Source: UKL13-2 sp031370625 (GTDB lineage Bacteria > Pseudomonadota > Gammaproteobacteria > Burkholderiales > Usitatibacteraceae). Taken from it: a stretch of 41,179 nt of DNA. Position 1 is the stretch's first letter; each line of letters starts with the position of its first letter. The notes beneath the pieces are model-generated. The model ran no database searches and had not been told where the DNA came from. It saw only the letters and a list, made by a program, of their open reading frames with translations. Shown here piece by piece: positions 36,242 through 41,179 of this stretch. A program made the translations under genes and the position numbers. The DNA lies in contig JANMQR010000063.1 in NCBI GenBank assembly GCA_031370625.1, positions 1 to 41,179 of the forward strand, in the 5' to 3' direction.

Positions 36242-38180
36242 GTTCGCCGCCACTCACAATAAATTGCTCATGCAGCAGCATGGTGGAGAGTATCGCAACA
36301 AAGGCCATGTTGTCAGCAAAACCGATGGCGCGACCGGCGCGGCATTTTTCGAAAAGCTTATTCGTGGCAGTCGCATCGAAATATCCGGCGCTGGAAATTT
36401 TTGATGCGCTGAAAAGGTCGGCAACATAATCGACTGGTTTACCCGCATCAAAAAAACTCGCGCAATCTGGCGCGCGATACGGCTGCTTGGTGCGCGTGCG
36501 AACCGATTCCGGCAGCAAGCCTTTCATTGATTTTTTCAGCAAGTATTTTTCCGTGAGCCCGCGCATTTTGAGCTGCGGTGGCAGGCGATTTGCGAATTCA
36601 ATCACGCGATGATCAAGAAATGGAAAGCGGCCTTCAATAGAATTTGCCATCGCCACCCGATCTCCTTGCGAGCACAGCAAATAACCGGTCATCAAGGTGT
36701 GCGCCTCAACATATTGATCGCGGCCCATGGGTGGCCAATGGTTGATGTCGCTCGGTAAGGTCGCTAGGAGCGCGGCATAGGGATCGACTTGGCCGATTTT
36801 AGCTTGCGTGTCAGCGGAAAAAAATTGTCCAATGCGACGCGTCGTAGTCCAGCGCGGAATGTGCGCGAAAAATGGCTGATCGCGATGCTCCATGCCTTCA
36901 CTAAAAAATGTTTGCGTGAACGCGCGACCCGAAGCAGGAGAGTTTTTTAGATACGGATAAAGTCGCTCCAGAATACGCGGCCGCATTTTTGATTCCGGCT
37001 GCCGCGAAATAAATCGGCGAATCTTCGCTTCTTTAAATAAATCATATCCGCCGAAAACTTCATCCGCGCCTTCGCCGGTCAACACCACTTTGTAGCCCGA
37101 TTCGCGCACATGCTGTGAGAGCAACATCAATGGCGTGGGAGCAGTGCGCACAATCGGTGTTTCAGTATGAAAAATCGTGCGCGGAAAGGCTTTTGCAATA
37201 TCGGATTTTTTGCATTGCAGCGATGTATGTTCAGTACCCAAAAATTTGACAAGCTCCTGCTGATGGATGCTTTCATCAAACTCGGCATCTTCAAACGTGA
37301 GCGAAAAAGTACGCAGCGGCGTATCGGTAAAATTGTGAATGAGTGAGGTGATGATCGATGAATCCAGGCCGCCGCTCAGATACGCGCCGACCGGTACATC
37401 CGCGCGCAACTGCAAACGCACGGCGTCGATCATCAGCTCACGCAATTCATCCGCATAGTCCGCTTCGCTACGAGATCGCGATAATGCAACGTCAGAAAAA
37501 TCCCAATCCCAATAACAATTAATTTCCTTCTTGCCATCAGCGATCACCATGATGTGACCGGGCGGCAATGATTTCACGCCCTCGAACACGGTGTGTGGTG
37601 CTAATGGCGACCAATAGGTGCAAATCTGATTGAGTGCGCTTGCATCCAATGCGCGATGTACTTCTGGTAATGCGAATAAGGCTTTCACTTCTGATGCAAA
37701 AATAAAACGCCCGGCAGCTTCGGTGTAGAAGAGCGGGCGAATGCCGGTGCGATCTCTGGCTAAAACCAATTTCTGCTGCCGGTTATCCCTTTTATCCCAC
37801 AATGCAATCGCGAATTGACCATTCAAATAATCAACAAATTTTTCGCCATATTGCTCATACAAATGCACGATAACTTCGGTGTCAGATTGCGTATAAAAAT
37901 GATGGCCCAGCGTGACCAGCTCTGCGCGAAGTTCGAGATAATTAAAAATCTCGCCGTTGAACACCACCCAAATTGTTTTATCTTCGTTATGAATCGGCTG
38001 GTCGCCGCCTGCGAGGTCAATAATGCTGAGTCGCGCATGGGCAAGACCAACCGGCCCATCTACGAATAACCCCGTGCCATCCGGACCGCGATGATGGACA
38101 CGGGCGATCATGGCGGCGAGCTCTGCCTGTGCAGGTGGCCTCGCGTTGTTAAGCTCCAGAATTCCGGCAATCCCGCACAT
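36231..38180 (-). CDS. asnB: Asparagine synthase, glutamine-hydrolysing
   Basis: 649 residues. MCGIAGI supplies Cys2, the N-terminal nucleophile of the glutaminase domain, with RLSIIDLAGGDQPI and NGEIFNY in that domain. The synthase domain carries the ATP site SGGLDSS at 269-275 and GEGADEVFGGYDLF. Glutamine-derived ammonia is passed to an adenylated carboxylate. The classic product is asparagine, but homologues in polysaccharide and peptide clusters amidate sugar acids or carrier-bound acids. Being first of a set with an acyl ligase, ACP and NadE-like protein, and close to uronic-acid genes, makes such a role plausible. It lies 84 bp upstream of the ligase start. Confidence 0.92.
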   Translation of the reverse strand: MCGIAGILELNNARPPAQAELAAMIARVHHRGPDGTGLFVDGPVGLAHARLSIIDLAGGDQPIHNEDKTIWVVFNGEIFNYLELRAELVTLGHHFYTQSDTEVIVHLYEQYGEKFVDYLNGQFAIALWDKRDNRQQKLVLARDRTGIRPLFYTEAAGRFIFASEVKALFALPEVHRALDASALNQICTYWSPLAPHTVFEGVKSLPPGHIMVIADGKKEINCYWDWDFSDVALSRSRSEADYADELRELMIDAVRLQLRADVPVGAYLSGGLDSSIITSLIHNFTDTPLRTFSLTFEDAEFDESIHQQELVKFLGTEHTSLQCKKSDIAKAFPRTIFHTETPIVRTAPTPLMLLSQHVRESGYKVVLTGEGADEVFGGYDLFKEAKIRRFISRQPESKMRPRILERLYPYLKNSPASGRAFTQTFFSEGMEHRDQPFFAHIPRWTTTRRIGQFFSADTQAKIGQVDPYAALLATLPSDINHWPPMGRDQYVEAHTLMTGYLLCSQGDRVAMANSIEGRFPFLDHRVIEFANRLPPQLKMRGLTEKYLLKKSMKGLLPESVRTRTKQPYRAPDCASFFDAGKPVDYVADLFSASKISSAGYFDATATNKLFEKCRAGRAIGFADNMAFVAILSTMLLHEQFIVSGGELKP

Positions 38181-38218
38181 GTTCTATGACCTTAGTCAGT
38201 CTTTCATAGGTTGAAACA

Positions 38219-39436
38219 TTAGGTTTTTCTCAAAATTTTTCGCAGCACGTGAACAGTAGACCGAATGAAGTCTTCAACTCTGAACGTGACCAAGTTTCGT
38301 TGAACTACCTGCCATGAAAGCACACTCATCGGCTTTCCCATTGACTTCTTGTAGTTGCTCTCGCCAGCCATATAGTCATAGATTCTATGGCCAACTTTTA
38401 GATTGTATTCGACGCCATATAGGTGAGAGACGTAACCAGGGCTGTTGTATTTTTTGCAGACAGCATAATCGAACCCTGACTGGTATTGATAAACATGCCC
38501 CTGATAGACAAAGTTGAGTAAATATCCGATGGGACGATTACCTGCATTGATGCGCAGGAGCTGCACAACGCCGTCAGCGAATCGAGTCTTCACCATGCGA
38601 TGAATAAATTCGTAAAAAAACAAATTAGCGAACGCACCTGCCGACCCTTTTTTCTCCCAATATGCTTGATGAAATTTACGCAACTCTTCCAGAAAAAAAA
38701 TGGCTTCGCCCTCGCTTTGCGCAGCCACCAAAGCGAGAGACCCTAGTTTTGCGTACTCTTTGATACTTCGGCGAATGTGATAACGACGTGATGGACTCAG
38801 TGTCGCAAGATAATCTTGTTTTGATGTTTTGAGTGAGTCTAAATCGACCGAATAGCAAACACCTTCTCGATTTTCGAGAAAACGCGTGTTGGCAGGAATG
38901 GCGGACTGGATTTTTTGCCCGTCAATGCTTCCATGGATAAACAATTCATTGCATCGATATGCCTGACTATGAAACAGAAAGCTGAGCATTTTTTCAATTA
39001 CTGCCGTTGCGCGGAAGCGATCAGCTAAAAGGCCATTGTATTCAATCGTTACTTCATCAAGATGTGGATCTCCGGTTGAATTTAGATAGAGTGCAGGCGT
39101 TTCGAAAATTTTAATTTGACGACGACTTTTCGCAACAAAAACCCCTAAGCCGACAATTCTTCCGGCGCTCTGTGCCATCAATAGAAAGGGAGATACTGAT
39201 TTAGGTAAACTTTCAAGCCAGCAACCGATCCACGACCAAGATGTGAAAAAATAATGATCGCTATGCGATTGCAGGTTTTGCCAGATGGAGGCCAAGTCGG
39301 CAAGCGGTGGCAGCTCAGTTGAGCTGACGTGAATATCAATTTCTTCCATTGCGAGCGATGAATAGCGCGGCTGCAGCGTAATGTTATGTTTTGAGGCAGC
39401 CAAGTCAGAATCTACAATCTCAAGAGAGTCGTACAA
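38219..39436 (-). CDS. GNAT/FemAB-like acyltransferase (CelD/BcsL type)
   Basis: 405 residues from a TTG at 39436; an ATG at residue 30 (39349, MEEIDIH) is a good alternative, since the family motif region starts soon after. HYFFTSWSWIGCWLESL (about 58-74), the basic LSPSRRYHIRRSIKEY region and PIGYLLNFVYQGHVYQYQSGFD are typical of the acetyltransferase-6/FemAB-related family in cellulose, exopolysaccharide and PEP-CTERM loci. It would transfer an acyl or aminoacyl group to a sugar or peptide acceptor. Aminoacyl or acyl transfer from the ACP is attractive but unproved. A 38-bp gap separates it from asnB, so they share an operon. Confidence 0.8.
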   Translation of the reverse strand: MYDSLEIVDSDLAASKHNITLQPRYSSLAMEEIDIHVSSTELPPLADLASIWQNLQSHSDHYFFTSWSWIGCWLESLPKSVSPFLLMAQSAGRIVGLGVFVAKSRRQIKIFETPALYLNSTGDPHLDEVTIEYNGLLADRFRATAVIEKMLSFLFHSQAYRCNELFIHGSIDGQKIQSAIPANTRFLENREGVCYSVDLDSLKTSKQDYLATLSPSRRYHIRRSIKEYAKLGSLALVAAQSEGEAIFFLEELRKFHQAYWEKKGSAGAFANLFFYEFIHRMVKTRFADGVVQLLRINAGNRPIGYLLNFVYQGHVYQYQSGFDYAVCKKYNSPGYVSHLYGVEYNLKVGHRIYDYMAGESNYKKSMGKPMSVLSWQVVQRNLVTFRVEDFIRSTVHVLRKILRKT

Positions 39437-39557
39437 ATCAAAAGTTTACAACACGCCACCAAAAATAAATTTGATGGCTTCAAGCTTGTTGCGGATAGCG
39501 TGCCCACATGCGAAACTCGGCACAGTTTGTTCTACTTGATAAAAGAGGTTTTAGTTC
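39437..39557. promoter_or_regulatory. Divergent promoter region
   Basis: The 121-bp gap between the minus-strand GNAT gene and the plus-strand NodB-like gene must hold promoters for the minus-strand block and for the plus-strand gene. AGAGG (39544-39548) is the likely ribosome site of the latter. No defined operator is visible. Confidence 0.35.
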
Positions 39558-40733
39558 ATGGTGTTCTTCGGACTGTTGGTATTTGGTGTGGCGTTGCTTG
39601 CGGCAATTTTCTGGGCCGGACTTGTTCAACGTCATGTGCATATCTGGTTCATACCGTACCTAAAACATCAATGGCGCATGCGGAGCATAAAAGTAGCTGC
39701 TGGTAGCCCGATACACGTGCTGTTTTGCTTCGCGGATCATTACGAGCCTTACTGCGCGAAGGCGACCCATGAAAAGGCAATGGCTCGCGTTAAACGCTGG
39801 ACTGATGAGTATCCTGCGATTGCGGACAAATTCCGCGACGCTGACGGCAGGCCGCCGCAGCATAGTTTCTTCTATCCGCAGGAGGAGTACAACGAGGCAG
39901 CCCTCGATGAAATTTCTGCATTTTGCAAGCAAGGATACGGCGAGATCGAAGTTCACCTGCATCACGATCAAGATACGGATCATGAGCTGCGCAATAAACT
40001 TGAGTCATTCACAAAAATTTTGCATACGCGTCACGACGCGCTCAGCCAAATCAATGGCCGCCCGGTGTATGCGTTTATTCATGGCAACTGGGCATTGGAC
40101 AACTCATGTGCCGATGGTAAGTGGTGTGGTGTAAATAATGAATTAATAGTGCTCAGCGAAACAGGTTGCTATGCGGATTTCACATTGCCATCTGCGCCGA
40201 GCGAGGCGCAAACGCGCACCGTTAATTCGATCTACTACGCAAAAGATGACCCTTTGCAGCCGAAGTCACACGACCAAGGGCGACCTATGCATGTAGGCGG
40301 TAAACCCTGGGGAGACTTGCTGATGATTCAAGGACCATTAGGCCTGAACTGGAAGCGCCGCAAGTTTGGTGTCTGGCCGCGCGTTGAGAGTGGCGACATG
40401 CCGGACGATACCATTCCCATCGCTCAACGTGTGGCGGCATGGGGCAATGCGCGCGTGCATGTCGAGGGACGACCTGAGTGGCTTTTTGTGAAGGTTTATA
40501 CGCATGGTTGTGTGGACAGATTTCTTGCCCACCTTCTCGGTGGTGCGATGGATGAATTGCATCGCGAATTGCAATCACAATTCAATGATGGAAAAAACTA
40601 TCAGCTCCATTATGTAACTGCGCGCGAGATGTTCAATGTTGCCAAGGCCGCCGAGTCGGGCAAGAGCGGCAGCCCGAATCAGTACCGGGATTTTGTGCTG
40701 CCGCCGCCAAAGAATCGCAGCCTTACTACCTGA
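39558..40733 (+). CDS. NodB-like polysaccharide deacetylase-related protein, membrane-anchored
   Basis: 391 residues. The first about 25 residues form a hydrophobic anchor (LLVFGVALLAAIFWAGLV), so the rest faces the periplasm. HVLFCFADHYEPYC, GYGEIEVHLHHDQDTD and YAFIHGNWALDNS resemble conserved acid/metal-binding segments of carbohydrate esterase 4-like proteins of exopolysaccharide loci; the H-x-H-H-D cluster is a likely metal site. A classical NodB motif set is not complete, so the activity may be esterase or lyase-like rather than N-deacetylation. It would modify exported polysaccharide. It is the only plus-strand gene in the right-hand block. Confidence 0.65.
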   Translation: MVFFGLLVFGVALLAAIFWAGLVQRHVHIWFIPYLKHQWRMRSIKVAAGSPIHVLFCFADHYEPYCAKATHEKAMARVKRWTDEYPAIADKFRDADGRPPQHSFFYPQEEYNEAALDEISAFCKQGYGEIEVHLHHDQDTDHELRNKLESFTKILHTRHDALSQINGRPVYAFIHGNWALDNSCADGKWCGVNNELIVLSETGCYADFTLPSAPSEAQTRTVNSIYYAKDDPLQPKSHDQGRPMHVGGKPWGDLLMIQGPLGLNWKRRKFGVWPRVESGDMPDDTIPIAQRVAAWGNARVHVEGRPEWLFVKVYTHGCVDRFLAHLLGGAMDELHRELQSQFNDGKNYQLHYVTAREMFNVAKAAESGKSGSPNQYRDFVLPPPKNRSLTT

Positions 40734-40750
40734 ACCGTGATCGTTTTTGT

Positions 40751-41179
40751 TTACGCGTTTTGGGCAGCTGCACGCAGGGCGAGTTCTGCGCTTAGTAAGC
40801 AACGCCATTGTTCTTCATAAGCGAAACCGGGTCGCTTTGACGCATCCAGAAAGCGTCGCAGCGCTGCTGTATCAAGATGATCTGCAAGCTTCATGTGCTG
40901 TGGATTCAGAATATCCGCAATTTCCTCATCTGCTACCAGAAAAGCGTTATTCGATGCTCCGTCAGAAGCGGGCACGAGCGGACGTGACGTTGCCATGCGA
41001 TACGCTTTATGCATGGCACGCTTCGCGTACATCGGAACAACTGGCCAAAATCGATGGGCCGCCGAAAGACGGAACGGGATCGCAGGGTGGCCGCGATCAA
41101 GTGGAATATTGGCCAGCTGAGGCTGATGTCGAGCCAGCATCAATCGGACGAGATGGTTTCTGACGCGAGTGCGCGGCTC
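40751..41179 (-). CDS. Asparagine-synthase-like protein, C-terminal part (cut by window edge)
   Basis: An open minus-strand frame runs from the window end to a stop at 40751, 142 codons, with no needed start inside the window. The segment RNHLVRLMLARHQPQLANIP and LDRGHPA, followed by a basic patch and a final LWR-type helix (EEQWRCLLSAELALR), resembles the C-terminus of asparagine-synthase-related proteins found in exopolysaccharide loci. The catalytic domains would lie beyond the window, so the call is tentative. If right, the locus has two such amidotransferases. It is convergent with the NodB-like gene, only 17 bp apart. Confidence 0.5.
   Translation of the reverse strand, partial: EPRTRVRNHLVRLMLARHQPQLANIPLDRGHPAIPFRLSAAHRFWPVVPMYAKRAMHKAYRMATSRPLVPASDGASNNAFLVADEEIADILNPQHMKLADHLDTAALRRFLDASKRPGFAYEEQWRCLLSAELALRAAAQNA

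Noticed and set aside
1..41179. Exosortase (XrtA), PEP-CTERM substrates, CRISPR array, tRNA or transposase
   Set aside because: Looked for because several neighbours are XrtA-type families, but no matching sequence was recognised in the window.

Overview
The window looks like proteobacterial DNA of intermediate GC, most likely betaproteobacterial (Burkholderiales-like). This rests on a glucokinase fused to an RpiR regulator, a layout common in Burkholderia relatives, and on several families typical of XrtA/PEP-CTERM exopolysaccharide loci (TIGR03013-type sugar transferase, paired alpha/beta hydrolases, acyl-CoA ligase, FemAB/GNAT-like protein, deacetylase-like protein). The taxonomic call is an inference. 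No exosortase, tRNA, rRNA, CRISPR array or transposase is visible.

Positions 1-8.4 kb hold a sugar-uptake locus: a TonB-dependent receptor, a GPH-type MFS symporter and a GH3 glycosidase on the plus strand, a small putative lipoprotein, and on the minus strand a glucokinase/RpiR fusion that could both phosphorylate the released sugar and regulate the set. A MITE-like palindrome lies at 8.47-8.54 kb.

Positions 8.5-13 kb form an exopolysaccharide module: a UDP-sugar 6-dehydrogenase and a UDP-uronate 4-epimerase (minus) are separated by a 756-bp gene-free region from a PEP-CTERM-type polyprenyl-phosphate sugar transferase (plus).

Positions 13.2-31.1 kb are a plus-strand biosynthetic gene cluster. 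A 2498-residue NRPS-PKS hybrid (half condensation domain, A, PCP, KS, malonyl-type AT, ACP, class III aminotransferase) overlaps a 1680-residue NRPS (C-A-PCP-C-PCP, no thioesterase). Then come an Sfp-type phosphopantetheinyl transferase, a frameshifted TIGR04325-type methyltransferase, two overlapping alpha/beta hydrolases and a membrane-anchored CocE/NonD hydrolase. Domain order suggests that an aliphatic aminoacyl starter is extended with malonate and the beta-keto group is converted to an amine, giving a 3,4-diamino acid unit that is then joined to a Gly-like residue. The last C-PCP module has no adenylation partner in cis.

Positions 31.1-39.4 kb form a convergent minus-strand block: a GNAT/FemAB-like protein, asparagine synthase, AMP-forming acyl ligase, stand-alone acyl carrier protein, NAD-synthase-like amidase/ligase, HemK/PrmC-type methyltransferase and a JmjC-like cupin oxygenase. 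The ligase/ACP pair, the two amide-forming ATP-pyrophosphatase enzymes, the methyltransferase and the oxygenase look like a supply and tailoring cassette. A plus-strand NodB-like protein and the C-terminal end of a second asparagine-synthase-like gene (minus, cut by the window edge) close the window.

The most interesting hypothesis is an XrtA-like exopolysaccharide locus that carries an aminotransferase-containing NRPS-PKS line making a small diamino acyl-peptide, either secreted or attached to a glycan or lipid carrier.
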